In this document: piece by piece, positions 36,189 through 45,128 of the stretch
Position numbering within the stretch: position 1 is the first letter of the stretch
Layout of the letters: each line of letters opens with the position of its first letter
Assembly (NCBI GenBank): GCA_003666325.1
Contig: QPIL01000122.1
Span: forward strand, 36,969 to 100,968
DNA: 64,000 bases
Origin: Methylococcales symbiont of Iophon sp. n. MRB-2018
GTDB lineage: Bacteria > Pseudomonadota > Gammaproteobacteria > Methylococcales > Methylomonadaceae
Direction: 5' to 3'
Translations under genes and position numbers: made by a program
Notes under the pieces: model-generated
Database searches by the model: none
What the model was told of the DNA's origin: nothing
What the model saw: only the letters and a program-made list of their open reading frames with translations

Positions 36189-37156
36189 TAATACTTTATT
36201 AATGCCGAGCCCCAGGTAAATCCTGCGCCAAAGGCTTCTAATAATACAATTTGACCCCGTTTAATTCTGCCGTCTCTTATCGCTTCATTAAAAGCCAATA
36301 AAACAGAAGCAGAAGAAGTGTTACCTTGGTTTTCCAAGGTTAAGATCACTTGATCCATTGACATTTTTAACTTTCTTGCAGTCGCCGCAATGATTCGGGT
36401 ATTTGCCTGATGAGGTACTAGCCAGTCAATATCAGATTTATCCAGATTATTAGTAGCTAAAGTTTCATCCACTATCCGCCCTAAGGTATTCACTGCAACT
36501 TTAAACACCTCATTACCTTTCATGGTGATCACGCCTTTTTCATCTTTAGCAGAAGCAGTAGCAACTTGTGGGTTTGGGCAATAAAGTAAATCTTCAAAGC
36601 CTCCATCAGAATGAATATGAGTTGATAAAATACCAGGTTTATCAGTGGACTCCAAAAGCACGGCACCGGCACCGTCACCAAATAAAATACACGTACTTCT
36701 ATCAGTCCAATCTACTAAACGGGAACAAATTTCAGAACCTATTATTAAAACTTTATCGGCTGCACCAGATTTAATATATTGATCTGCAATACTCATTGCA
36801 AAAATCGAACCCGAACAAGCTGCCTGTACATCAAATGCTACACATTGCTGGATTTCAAGTCGATGTTGTAATATACATCCTGTACTGGGATAGACTCTGT
36901 CAGGTGAGCCCGTTGCTACAATAATTAAATCAATTTCACCCGCTTCAATACCCGCCATTTCTATGGCTTGCCTTGCCGCTATCTCCGCCATACTGGCCGC
37001 TGTTTCATTTTCTCCAGCAATGCGTCGCGTTTTAATTCCAGTGCGCTCAAAAATCCAGCTATCCGAAGTGTCTACCAACTTTGAAATGTCTTCATTAGTC
37101 CGGATTGTTTCGGGTAAATATCCTCCGCTTCCAATGACCCTTGCGCAACGCTTCAT
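36188..37156 (-). CDS. fabH: 3-oxoacyl-ACP synthase III
   Basis: A 322-residue initiating condensing enzyme joining acetyl-CoA to malonyl-ACP. The Cys in 'FDVQAACSGSIFAMSIAD', the His in 'WLVPHQANTRII' and the Asn in 'ENQGNTSSASV' form the triad; 'DTSDSWIFERTGIKTRRIA' is typical near the start. Its TAG stop is made of the TA target and the last base of the MITE, yet the protein ends at the normal place (ALIKY). Start overlaps plsX by 4 bases. Confidence 0.96.
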   Translation of the reverse strand: MKRCARVIGSGGYLPETIRTNEDISKLVDTSDSWIFERTGIKTRRIAGENETAASMAEIAARQAIEMAGIEAGEIDLIIVATGSPDRVYPSTGCILQHRLEIQQCVAFDVQAACSGSIFAMSIADQYIKSGAADKVLIIGSEICSRLVDWTDRSTCILFGDGAGAVLLESTDKPGILSTHIHSDGGFEDLLYCPNPQVATASAKDEKGVITMKGNEVFKVAVNTLGRIVDETLATNNLDKSDIDWLVPHQANTRIIAATARKLKMSMDQVILTLENQGNTSSASVLLAFNEAIRDGRIKRGQIVLLEAFGAGFTWGSALIKY

Positions 37157-38181
37157 ACACTTTCTCTATTTTCTAAAGTAGCCGCAACTTTAGCATTAAT
37201 TTTATTGGTCACATCTTTTGTGATTTCTATTTCTGCCAGTTGTATTGCACATTTAAACGCTAATTGATCGGCACCTCCATGACTTTTAATAACCAGCCCC
37301 CTCAAACCAATCAAACTGGCACCATTAAAAACTCGGGGGTCAATACTTGCTTTAAAGGCTTTTAAAACAGGTAACGCAATAATAGCTGCAATTTTTGTAA
37401 AAATATTTTTCTCAAAAGCTTCTTTCAGCTTAGTAACAAACATTTTTGCCGCACCTTCTATAGATTTAAGTGCCACATTACCGACAAAACCATCTGTCAC
37501 AATTAAATCTACTTTAACGCTACCTGCATTAATTGAATTGCCTTCTACATAACCAATATAATTGAGTTCTGAGGATTCCAACAATACCGAAACCGCTTTA
37601 ACTTGCTCATTACCTTTAGTATCCTCTTCACCAATATTCAACAAGCCAATTTTTGGGAACTCCACATTTTCAACGGCTTTAACCACTTCTTCACCCATAA
37701 TGGCGAATTGATATAAGTGCTCGGCTGTACAGTCAACATTAGCGCCTAAATCAAGAATATGCGTATGTCCAAAAGTAGAAGGTAGTGCCGAAATAATGGC
37801 AGGACGGTCGATCCCTGGAATCATCTTTAAAACAAAGCGAGCAGTTGCCATCAATGCCCCCGTATTACCAGCACTGACACAGGCATCGGCCTCCTTATCT
37901 CGCACTAAATTAATAGCAACACGCATTGAGGAGTCTTTTTTACGTTTTAAAGCATGTTGTGGTTTTTCGTCCATCTCAACTTGCTGAGATGCATGATGAA
38001 CAAGAAGTCTATCAGCAAACTCATTTTGATTTTGAACCAACAACTCATTTAAAATCGTCTCGTTGCCAACTAGAATAAGGTTTAACTTGGGATTTGCTTT
38101 TAAGCATTCCAAGGATGCAGGAACGGTAACCTCAGGACCAAAATCCCCGCCCATAGCATCAATTGCAATTGTTGAACCCAC
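37153..38181 (-). CDS. plsX: Phosphate acyltransferase PlsX
   Basis: A 342-residue enzyme converting acyl-ACP to acyl-phosphate for phosphatidic acid synthesis. 'TIAIDAMGGDFGPEVTVPA' opens the protein, 'CVSAGNTGALMATARFVL' and 'DGFVGNVALKSIEGAAKM' are conserved. It lies between rpmF and fabH, the standard order, and overlaps fabH by 4 bases. Length typical. Confidence 0.96.
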   Translation of the reverse strand: MGSTIAIDAMGGDFGPEVTVPASLECLKANPKLNLILVGNETILNELLVQNQNEFADRLLVHHASQQVEMDEKPQHALKRKKDSSMRVAINLVRDKEADACVSAGNTGALMATARFVLKMIPGIDRPAIISALPSTFGHTHILDLGANVDCTAEHLYQFAIMGEEVVKAVENVEFPKIGLLNIGEEDTKGNEQVKAVSVLLESSELNYIGYVEGNSINAGSVKVDLIVTDGFVGNVALKSIEGAAKMFVTKLKEAFEKNIFTKIAAIIALPVLKAFKASIDPRVFNGASLIGLRGLVIKSHGGADQLAFKCAIQLAEIEITKDVTNKINAKVAATLENRESV

Positions 38182-38301
38182 GCTTTGGATAACTCCAGAA
38201 TATTAAGAAGAACCGACCACAGAACTAAGCCTGTTATACATATAAACTAAATCAAAAACAGCTTAATATTTAAACTTAAATACTAATGGTCTAAGAACAA
38301 T

Positions 38302-38481
38302 TTAGTCTTCGTCTACAAGAACAACTTGACGACCTTTAAAAACACCTTCAGATGTCATGTGATGACGCAAATGTGTTTCACCTGTTATTGGATCCTGAGA
38401 CAAGGTCTTGCTTGTTAATGAATCATGCGAACGACGCTGACCTCTTCTTGATCGTGTTACTTTGCTTTTTTGTACAGCCAT
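38302..38481 (-). CDS. rpmF: 50S ribosomal protein L32
   Basis: A 59-residue protein starting [20 protein letters not shown] and ending in [13 protein letters not shown]. It has the conserved '[11 protein letters not shown]' segment but no cysteine pairs, so it is the zinc-free form. An AGATTAAT sequence lies ahead of the ATG at 38481. It sits 3 bases after yceD and 120 bases before plsX, as in most gammaproteobacteria. Confidence 0.96.
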   Translation of the reverse strand: MAVQKSKVTRSRRGQRRSHDSLTSKTLSQDPITGETHLRHHMTSEGVFKGRQVVLVDED

Positions 38482-38483
38482 TA

Positions 38484-38999
38484 TTAATCTCCAGTATTTT
38501 TAAATTCAGCTAAAACAGAAAACGGGTTGTTAGAATTCAACTGCTTTTTATTGTCATCGTTTATATCTTCTTCATTTTCTTCTACACATTGTTCTTTGTG
38601 TCTAGGAAAATCAGGTAATGCTAGCAATAATTCATCTTCTACAAGATCATTCACTGAAATATTTTCATTTTTCAACATCAATGGCTCACAATCACTCGCC
38701 AATCTGTCCGCTTGCTCCAAAGATGTCACCATACCTAATTTAAAATGCTTATTAATTGGTAATTCAACTTGCTCTAAACAAGCCTGACATTGCAATATTA
38801 AATTTGCTTTTATTTGCCCCACAAGAGTAGGCACCCTTCCTTCCTTATCGAAAGAAAAATCAATATTTACCAGCCCAGAGTCATCTACAAGAACATCAGA
38901 TAAACGAGTCAACTCACTAATTTTAATTGCCCCAACAAGTTTCTTTCCTCTTTCAGAAAAACGCAATGGATTAAGAAGAACAGGCAATCGATCTAACAT
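38484..38999 (-). CDS. yceD: YceD/DUF177 family protein
   Basis: A 171-residue protein of the YceD group upstream of rpmF, linked in some bacteria and plants to 23S rRNA accumulation. The CxxC-type part '[17 protein letters not shown]' (about 88-104) and the acidic '[19 protein letters not shown]' are typical. The C-terminal third is asparagine/aspartate rich. It heads the cluster. Confidence 0.92.
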   Translation of the reverse strand: MLDRLPVLLNPLRFSERGKKLVGAIKISELTRLSDVLVDDSGLVNIDFSFDKEGRVPTLVGQIKANLILQCQACLEQVELPINKHFKLGMVTSLEQADRLASDCEPLMLKNENISVNDLVEDELLLALPDFPRHKEQCVEENEEDINDDNKKQLNSNNPFSVLAEFKNTGD

Positions 39000-39110
39000 A
39001 ACTGTGCAATTTTAATTGTATAAACTACTTTCGTCAATAGCTATGCCATAGAAAACGGGGCAATCGGGCTTAAAAGCCATTGAAATTATAATTTAGATAT
39101 TATACCATAT

Positions 39111-39332
39111 TCAAAAAATAACTAAACTAAAAAACTCCACTTTTCTACTGCACAAACTTCTAACAAAACCCTCCTCACTTAGTATTTTATTCCAAGCCTG
39201 GCAAGATCTTTCAATAATATCCTCATATTCTTGGAATGTGGTATTTGACAAAAACCTTTGTTTTATCTGCTGCCATAGTTGCTCCACAGGATTAAGTTCT
39301 GGAGAATAAGGTGGTAATGGCAATAAAGGCAA
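39111..39332 (-). pseudogene. IS630-family transposase, C-terminal fragment
   Basis: About 73 residues containing 'LPPYSPELNPVEQLWQQIK', the signature of the third catalytic region (E after the PYSPxLNPIE motif) of IS630/Tc1-like DDE transposases. It lacks everything upstream and is cut near the left edge of MITE copy 3 (39363). The downstream sequence has TTTGAATATGGTAT (39099-39114, minus), a motif that also occurs at 16359 and 63562 and may be an element end. Confidence 0.8.
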
Positions 39333-39362
39333 AAGTGATGGAGTAAGGGTTATTTATTATTA

Positions 39363-39523
39363 TGAGGCCTCAGCACAACTCTGGACGGACAAAAAAAGTG
39401 ATAGAATTTTTCAGGTTTTAGTCAAAATACAAGTGTAATAGTGCACTATTGCGCGTTATTTTGGCTAAAAGATGGCAAACTTCTAGCCTTTTTTATCCGT
39501 TCACGAGTTATGCTGAGATCCCA
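39363..39523. mobile_element. MITE, copy 3 (161 bp)
   Basis: Ends TGAGGCCTCAGCACAACTCTG and the complement of GTTATGCTGAGATCCCA are diverged inverted repeats. The core (TTTTTCAGGTTTTAGTC, then CTATTGCGCGTTATTTTGGC) is close to copy 2. It abuts the IS630-type fragment. AT flanks both ends, so the target duplication is not clean. Confidence 0.85.
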
Positions 39524-39652
39524 TTCTGTTAATGAATTTTTATTTGTGCAAACACTTATAGCATCAACTCTTTTTTTATGGAACAATACATCTATTAATT
39601 TTAATTTATTCTGTTTTTTTACTTGGATAACACAGCATTTAATGTTTTTTAT

Positions 39653-39800
39653 TAGAACCCGTTCAAGATAGTTACCAGCCACTGCCAGACGTGTGTAGAT
39701 GAAGTCCAGAAACTGGAGTTTACACGAAGTAAATAAGGGTTTTGTGCAAACTGCCCAAGCACAAATGGCAGTGGCAGAGTAAATCTTGAACAGATTCTTA
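39653..39800. repeat. Long inverted repeat, possible second MITE type
   Basis: GTTCAAGATAGTTACCAGCC-ACTGCCA (from 39661) pairs with TGGCAGTGGCAGAGTAAATC-TTGAAC (to 39791) over about 26 bases, with weaker pairing outward to 39653 and 39800. The loop holds AACTGGAGTTTACACG but no gene. It lies between MITE copy 3 and rppH and has no second copy in the window. Confidence 0.6.
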
Positions 39801-39914
39801 GCAGTTGTTATGTGTTTTTGTACAATTTAAGCCGCTCATATAACCTACACTATGGCACAACATTGCTAGCAGACAACAATTAAAAAAACAGAGAAGAAAC
39901 ACACAGGTTTTTAA

Positions 39915-40442
39915 ATGATAGACTCTAAAGGGTACCGGTCTAACGTTGGCATTATCCTTTGTAATGACGAGGGTCGTGTTTTTTGGGCTAAACGTAAAAG
40001 CGTTAACTCATGGCAATTTCCACAAGGTGGAATTGATTGCAATGAGGATCCAGAAACTGCAATGTATCGTGAATTATGGGAAGAAACAGGCCTCAAAGCT
40101 GAGCATGTTCAGTTGCTAGGGCGCAGTCGTTATTGGTTACACTATAAATTACCAGAAAAATATATTCGCAAAAAATCTTTACCTCTCTGTATAGGTCAAA
40201 AACAGATTTGGTTCATTTTGCGTCTAGTCAGTGATGAAAAACATGTGCGCTTTGATTGCGGTAAAAAACAAGAATTTGATGGCTGGAAGTGGGTTGATTT
40301 TTGGTATCCACTCAAAGATATCATTTACTTTAAACGAAAGGTTTACAAAAAAGCCATGACAGAATTAGGAGCTATCATCGTCCCTGACGCTATTCCTGTG
40401 AGTGCCAAAGGCTTTCTTACAAAACCCAACGGCAATAGCTAA
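39915..40442 (+). CDS. rppH: RNA pyrophosphohydrolase RppH
   Basis: A 175-residue Nudix enzyme removing pyrophosphate from 5' ends of mRNA and so starting decay. The Nudix box 'GGIDCNEDPETAMYRELWEE' followed by TGL is complete. 'RSNVGIILCNDEGRVFWAKR' opens the protein and 'KQIWFILRLVSDE' is typical of RppH. Length is typical (about 160-176). The start ATG at 39915 follows a bare AT-rich leader; a TATAACCTACACTATGG motif (39834-39858) upstream may be a promoter. Confidence 0.95.
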   Translation: MIDSKGYRSNVGIILCNDEGRVFWAKRKSVNSWQFPQGGIDCNEDPETAMYRELWEETGLKAEHVQLLGRSRYWLHYKLPEKYIRKKSLPLCIGQKQIWFILRLVSDEKHVRFDCGKKQEFDGWKWVDFWYPLKDIIYFKRKVYKKAMTELGAIIVPDAIPVSAKGFLTKPNGNS

Positions 40443-40570
40443 GAGTCAATCGTCATTTAATTTGATACCCATTAAGATGTTTTCTCATTTGTATCTTGTG
40501 TTGCTCTGCGTTTTAGGGTGCGAAGCGTTTTTACAGGTATAAACACAGTAATAGCACTTAAGCTGGTTTT

Positions 40571-41581
40571 TTAGCTTGAGCAATCTGTAGCGATATCCAA
40601 TACTATTTTCCCCACTGTATGCCCCCGCTCTATTAATGCATGGGCTTGTGTAATTTTCTGCATAGAAAACCGCTCCGAAACATGTACTTTTAAAAGCCCC
40701 TGCTCAACCCATAAAGCACATTGTTTAAGAATATTAATATGTTTATCTCGTTCCCCATCCAGACCTTTTAGTAATGGTGTTAACATCAGCTCAAAACCAA
40801 TTAACAAATTTCGCATTCTGGCTTCTTGTAGGTTCTGTCCACTAGGATCTAATAATGTGATAAGACGACCAAAATAACGTGTTGCCAATATACTTTGGCT
40901 AAAAACCTCTCCCCCTACGGTGTCAAAAACCAAATCCGCACCTTTTCCAACCGTTAAATGATCAAGTGCTTCTACAAAGTCATTTTGACTATAAATGATA
41001 CTATGATCAGCACCCAGTGATTTTGCAAACGACGCTTTCTCATTTGAACTTACGGTGACAATAACTTTCGCACCCTTTAATTTTGCTAACTGGATAGCAA
41101 TATGTCCGACACCACCAGCACCTGCATGAATCAATACTGTCTCTCCTGATTGAAGGTTTCCTTTAACAAATAATGCATTCCATGCAGTAATTAAAACTAG
41201 AGGCATCGCCGCTGCTTCAAAAAAGCTGATGTTTTTAGGTTTTAAGGTCAGCCAGCGACCATCTATCACAGTATATTGCGCATAATTCCCTGGTTCTTTA
41301 CCTAATCCACCATGGCAAAACCAGACTTCATCGCCTATGTTAAATTCAGATATTGCATCACCTGTTTCAACTATCTCGCCTGCTCCATCACAACCCAATA
41401 TAACGGGTAATGCTTCTGTATAAAATAGTCCATTTCTGCGTACTTTCGTATCAATAGGGTTAATACCCGCCGCTTTTATTTTAATTTTAACTTCAGTCGC
41501 TTGTTTTATTTTTGGTTCTGCAATCTCTGCGATCTGTAATACATCAGGTGAACCTTTATCTGTCATTAATATTGCTTTCAC
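40571..41581 (-). CDS. Zinc-type alcohol dehydrogenase-like quinone oxidoreductase
   Basis: A 336-residue MDR-superfamily protein of the quinone-oxidoreductase kind. 'LIHAGAGGVGHIAIQLAKLKG' is the NADPH-binding loop, 'AAGINPIDTKVRRNG' and 'LGCDGAGEIVETGD' are typical of the non-zinc branch. The open frame reaches 41602, but a GTG at 41581 preceded by GGAG and opening VKAILMTDKGSP fits the family start. It is not visibly linked to its neighbours. Confidence 0.82.
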   Translation of the reverse strand: MKAILMTDKGSPDVLQIAEIAEPKIKQATEVKIKIKAAGINPIDTKVRRNGLFYTEALPVILGCDGAGEIVETGDAISEFNIGDEVWFCHGGLGKEPGNYAQYTVIDGRWLTLKPKNISFFEAAAMPLVLITAWNALFVKGNLQSGETVLIHAGAGGVGHIAIQLAKLKGAKVIVTVSSNEKASFAKSLGADHSIIYSQNDFVEALDHLTVGKGADLVFDTVGGEVFSQSILATRYFGRLITLLDPSGQNLQEARMRNLLIGFELMLTPLLKGLDGERDKHINILKQCALWVEQGLLKVHVSERFSMQKITQAHALIERGHTVGKIVLDIATDCSS

Positions 41582-41665
41582 TATTTCTCCATTGTTTACC
41601 AAAATTTTGATAATAACTGCTGTTAATCAATTTTATATCAGCTAATTTATCAACATGGTGTCCAG

Positions 41666-42607
41666 TCAAGTGGGGGAACTCCAGATTTTTTTGTTAGGCT
41701 CTTTATACTTCGCTTGAGCTTCAAATATTGAGAGTTGTTCTGGTTTTTTCTCTTCTTTATACAGATGATTTGAAACATCATAATTTGTTACTATAGCCTC
41801 TATCATTGGGTTTCTATTTTTTTCACTTCCACCTACATGGTAAAAATGTTCACGAGTTAATATATTATATTTATTCCATAAAGATGCTATATATTCATTT
41901 TCTCTATAATCATTATGATGCCAAGTAGATAAAATGAATTTACTCTTCGTCAAGGAAAGCTCTTTATTTAGTTCATTTTCGTGGCTTTCATCCCATCCAT
42001 TATAATAATCTGCATGTCTACCTATATAGGGTGGGTCACAATAAATAATAGAATCAGAGTTACTTTGATTAATTGTTTCTTTAAATGATTGACACTTAAA
42101 TACAAAACTTTTTGATTCTAATAAATGACTAACATGGGATACTTGATTTACAATTTTCGTTACATAAGCTTTAGCAAACCTTTGTGGTTTACGACAAAAA
42201 GGAATGTTAAACCCACCTTTTCGGTTAAAACGAATCATCCCATTAAAACCTGCTCTATTAAGAAATAAAAAATCTAAAGGCTGATGGTCTTTATTGAATC
42301 TTTCCCTTAATTCATAATAGTGCAACTCACCTTTTTCTAATAGTTTTCCACCTTCTTTATTTAAAAATTGTCTAGTAATTTCAGGTGTTATTTCACCATC
42401 AGCTATAGCTTGGTAAAAATTAATTAAATGAGGGTTTGTGTCACATAGAAGAGCATGTTTAGGTGCTAAATTAAAAGCAATAACTCCAGTTCCCATAAAT
42501 GGCTCAACCCACTGATCTTCAAAGTTTGGTGGAATAATACTTCCAATCCAAGGAACAAGTTTTGTTTTAATGCCTTGTGATTTTATTGGTGGGACATTAA
42601 CTTTCAT
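41666..42607 (-). CDS. Dam-type adenine methyltransferase of an EcoRV-like system
   Basis: A 313-residue alpha-class N6-adenine methyltransferase. '[20 protein letters not shown]' with GTGVIAFN is the AdoMet motif, '[13 protein letters not shown]' the second, '[12 protein letters not shown]' the catalytic DPPY and 'FILSTW' a later motif. M.EcoRV is of this Dam-like class, and the adjacent nuclease is EcoRV-like, so GATATC protection is inferred. It overlaps the nuclease gene by 4 bases, downstream of it. Confidence 0.9.
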   Translation of the reverse strand: MKVNVPPIKSQGIKTKLVPWIGSIIPPNFEDQWVEPFMGTGVIAFNLAPKHALLCDTNPHLINFYQAIADGEITPEITRQFLNKEGGKLLEKGELHYYELRERFNKDHQPLDFLFLNRAGFNGMIRFNRKGGFNIPFCRKPQRFAKAYVTKIVNQVSHVSHLLESKSFVFKCQSFKETINQSNSDSIIYCDPPYIGRHADYYNGWDESHENELNKELSLTKSKFILSTWHHNDYRENEYIASLWNKYNILTREHFYHVGGSEKNRNPMIEAIVTNYDVSNHLYKEEKKPEQLSIFEAQAKYKEPNKKIWSSPT

Positions 42608-43452
42608 TTTCCAGCCTTATTGTTTTTTGGAACAATAAGTGCGACATTGCCATTCCTGTATTTAACAAAGTCCTCTAGATTTGTAATCTTTTTTGTTCCG
42701 CCTTTACCATCAGGAATCGTTATTTTATTATGATTCATCCAGTAATCATCAAACCACTCTTCACCTAATTTAGAAAACATTCCCTTTCCAGCAGAAATAT
42801 CAGCAATACGGTTTATACTTCCAATATTAGCAGTATTGCCACTACCACTTTTATCACTAGCAATTCGCCATTTTTCAGCAACAAAAAATTCAAAATCTTT
42901 AACAACTGAAGCAATAGAATGTAGCTCACTTATAGCATAACTCTTAGTTTCATCAATAGTTGTTCCGTCAACACGGTTATAAATAATGCCTAAACAAAAA
43001 TGTCCAGTATATGAACTGTAAGGAAATTGGATGTTTTTTGTGTTTGTTCTGTCTTCAAAATATTTCCCATGTGACCCAAGTGTAAAGCCATTACATAAAA
43101 ATGGCTTTTTAGGGTTGCGATAAGTTGTTTTAAAATCAACAGCAAATTTAATTTTTTCATCATCTGCTTTTACAAAAGAAATATCAGGGTAATAATTTTG
43201 ATGCTCTGCAAGAACTATTTTGTACCCATATTTTTTTGCAAACCCCATAATTTTCGGGAACAAATGAATCTCAAGGATTTTTGAAATAATTTTTGTATCT
43301 GAGGAAATGGTATAAATATTTTGAAAGACATCAATAAAACCTTTAATAGTCCATTCACCATCTTCTGTACTTATATGTTCTTCAAGTTCGGTAACAAAAT
43401 CCTTTAATTGTGCTTCAAACTCTTCTTTGACGGGCATAAGTTTTATATTCAC
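42604..43452 (-). CDS. EcoRV-like type II restriction endonuclease
   Basis: A 282-residue nuclease resembling R.EcoRV. '[20 protein letters not shown]' matches the EcoRV segment with the first catalytic aspartate, followed by '[11 protein letters not shown]' (D-x-K). The '[11 protein letters not shown]' stretch corresponds to the EcoRV Q-loop/recognition part and 'DYWMNH' to its C-terminal helix. EcoRV cuts GAT^ATC, so the same target is likely but unproved. The protein is about 37 residues longer than EcoRV. GATATC sites occur in the window (for example near 20245 and 33614), so host methylation must protect them. Confidence 0.88.
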   Translation of the reverse strand: MNIKLMPVKEEFEAQLKDFVTELEEHISTEDGEWTIKGFIDVFQNIYTISSDTKIISKILEIHLFPKIMGFAKKYGYKIVLAEHQNYYPDISFVKADDEKIKFAVDFKTTYRNPKKPFLCNGFTLGSHGKYFEDRTNTKNIQFPYSSYTGHFCLGIIYNRVDGTTIDETKSYAISELHSIASVVKDFEFFVAEKWRIASDKSGSGNTANIGSINRIADISAGKGMFSKLGEEWFDDYWMNHNKITIPDGKGGTKKITNLEDFVKYRNGNVALIVPKNNKAGK

Positions 43453-43519
43453 TTCTTTTATTGTTAATAAGTGAAATTATACAGTGATTACTTTAAGGTA
43501 AAGCGCTTATTCTTGAGCT

Positions 43520-43576
43520 GCATAACGTCTGAATCCAGCGGTCGCGTTAGCGGTCGGCTGGAATGAATTGTTAAGT
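43520..43576 (-). other. attC-like integron recombination site
   Basis: On the minus strand it runs ACTTAAC-AATTCATTCCAGCC, a short centre CGACCGCTAACGCGACC, then GCTGGATTCAGAC-GTTATGC. The outer boxes ACTTAAC (fits RYYYAAC) and GTTATGC (one mismatch to GTTRRRY), the inner GCTGG/CCAGC pairing and the 57-base size match a typical proteobacterial attC. It lies just upstream of the EcoRV-like cassette and downstream of the dehydrogenase gene, with the cassette orientation. No integrase is in the window. Confidence 0.65.
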
Positions 43577-43599
43577 GTTTTTATATAAATCAATTACTC

Positions 43600-43663
43600 C
43601 GACCCCTTGATTTTTTGATTTTCTTGATTGACCCCTTGATTTCCCGACCCCTTGATTTTATAA
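43600..43663. repeat. CTTGATTT-type short repeats
   Basis: CCCCTTGATTT occurs three times between 43603 and 43663 with shorter TTGATTTT units between. Related words occur at 250-292 and 45051-45095. They lie between the dehydrogenase stop and the attC-like site. Confidence 0.6.
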
Positions 43664-43668
43664 ACCTT

Positions 43669-44550
43669 CTATCTTCCTTTATTTTGTAAAATTAACGCTG
43701 ATGTATCAAAATGCCCATCACCACTTTTAATTAAATTTTGGTATTTATCATATACAGTTTTTGTAAAAGACAAATCTGTGTTATTTTCCTTGGCTCTATC
43801 TAGACAATAACCTAAATCTTTAACCATCCACTTGATGGCAAAACCAAAATCAAATTCTTTTTTGCTCATTGTTAATGCCCTATTATCCATTTGCCAAGAC
43901 CCAGCAGCCCCCCCTGATATTGCGGGTAATAATTTTTCAATATCTATATTTTCATTTTCAGCAAATAAAATACCATCAGACAATCCTTGCAAGACCCCTG
44001 CAATGCATACTTGATTAACCATTTTTGCTAATTGTCCATAGCCACTATCTCCTATATGAGAGATGCTTTTGGCGTAACTTGCGATAATTGGTTTTGCAGT
44101 TTTTATATCCACTTCACTACCACCCGCCATAATACTTAAACAGCCATTGATTGCCCCAACTTCACCACCGCTAACAGGAGCATCAACAAACCCTACATTT
44201 TTTTCTTTAAATGATACCGCTAATTTTTGGGTTAATTTATAAGAAGTGGTTGTATGGTCAATTACTAATGCATCATTTCTAATGTGTTGTAAAACGCCAT
44301 TCTTTGCATAGATAATTTGCTCCACATCTTCATCTTTTCCAGCACATAAGATAACCACATCAGCATTATCAACAGCTTCTTTAATTGAACTAGCAATTGT
44401 TCCTTTAAATTCATTTATCCATTTATCTGCTTTATTTTTCGTTCTGTTCCAAACGGTAATAGAAAAACGATTGTTTTTTGTTAAGTGCCCAGCCATAGCA
44501 AACCCCATAACTCCCAGCCCAATAAATGTAATATTTTTTACTTTTTCCAC
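43669..44550 (-). CDS. 3-hydroxyisobutyrate/tartronate semialdehyde reductase-type dehydrogenase
   Basis: A 293-residue beta-hydroxyacid dehydrogenase. 'FIGLGVMGFAMAGHL' is the NAD(P) loop, 'DAPVSGGEVGAINGCLSIM' the substrate-binding signature, and 'LAKMVNQVCIAGVL' contains the catalytic lysine. The open frame reaches 44628, overlapping the dioxygenase remnant, but a GTG at 44550 with AAGGAG 7 bases ahead is the likely start. The true substrate is unclear. The next gene upstream, a dioxygenase fragment, ends 3 bases before it, so the two were once in one operon. Confidence 0.85.
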   Translation of the reverse strand: MEKVKNITFIGLGVMGFAMAGHLTKNNRFSITVWNRTKNKADKWINEFKGTIASSIKEAVDNADVVILCAGKDEDVEQIIYAKNGVLQHIRNDALVIDHTTTSYKLTQKLAVSFKEKNVGFVDAPVSGGEVGAINGCLSIMAGGSEVDIKTAKPIIASYAKSISHIGDSGYGQLAKMVNQVCIAGVLQGLSDGILFAENENIDIEKLLPAISGGAAGSWQMDNRALTMSKKEFDFGFAIKWMVKDLGYCLDRAKENNTDLSFTKTVYDKYQNLIKSGDGHFDTSALILQNKGR

Positions 44551-44552
44551 TA

Positions 44553-44900
44553 TTAACTCCTTAAGACTAATTGATTGTGTAAATGCTTTTGAGGGGTATC
44601 TACCATGCCAAACAAATGCATTAACCATCTTTCATTGCCATTATAGTTTGGTTTAAATTGACTACGTTTATGCATTATTGCTTGATTTTTGAATATCAAA
44701 AAATCACCTGCTTCAAAAATTATTTTTATTGGCTTAAGGTTATGAGTCAGTATTTCGTTAACTTTATCTAATGTTTTTTGACTGGGTTTATTAGTTGATT
44801 TAATATTGTGAAAATCATATCTGGAATAACATTCACCTTTGAACTTGGTAAATAGCGGGACATTTTTTATGCAAGGATTACAATTAGCACAAGACACCAT
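44553..44900 (-). pseudogene. TauD/clavaminate-synthase-like dioxygenase, 3' fragment
   Basis: About 115 residues. 'EAGDFLIFKNQAIMHKRSQF' and 'ERWLMHLFGMV' match the C-terminal end of TauD-type Fe(II)/2-oxoglutarate oxygenases, including the distal histidine (MHKR) and 2-oxoglutarate arginine. The HxD half is missing: the frame begins at 44900 and a MITE end lies at 45000. It is a remnant unless an upstream part exists elsewhere. Confidence 0.65.
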
Positions 44901-44999
44901 TGCCTTAACACACCCTATTAAAAATAAAACCAGACATATTCGCCTTGTTTTTCGATAAAAACCTATTGATAAGCCTTAATATATAAGTATCATACTCAA

Positions 45000-45036
45000 T
45001 GAGGCCTCAGCATAACTCATGAACGGATAAAAAATG
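45000..45036. mobile_element. MITE end fragment
   Basis: TGAGGCCTCAGCATAACTC followed by GAACGGATAAAAAA equals the left 35 bases of the MITE family; the rest is absent. Smaller shards (TGAGACCTC...) occur at 46650, 57602 and 28668. Confidence 0.7.
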
Positions 45037-45050
45037 CGTGAGGGGTTGGG

Positions 45051-45077
45051 GAATCAAGGGTTCAGCCAGCTTGATTC
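45051..45077. repeat. Small palindromic dispersed repeat (second copy)
   Basis: GAATCAAG-GGTTCAGCCAG-CTTGATTC, identical in arms to 946-972, followed by more TTGATTT words. It lies just before the TauE-type exporter gene. Confidence 0.7.
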
Positions 45078-45128
45078 TTGATTTGATCCCTTGATTTCGC
45101 TACTAAGAAAAATAATAAGAGGAAGAAA

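Noticed and set aside
39446..39682. 78-residue minus-strand frame next to the IS630 fragment
   Set aside because: It crosses the MITE end and shows no transposase motif; composition is that of AT-rich non-coding DNA.
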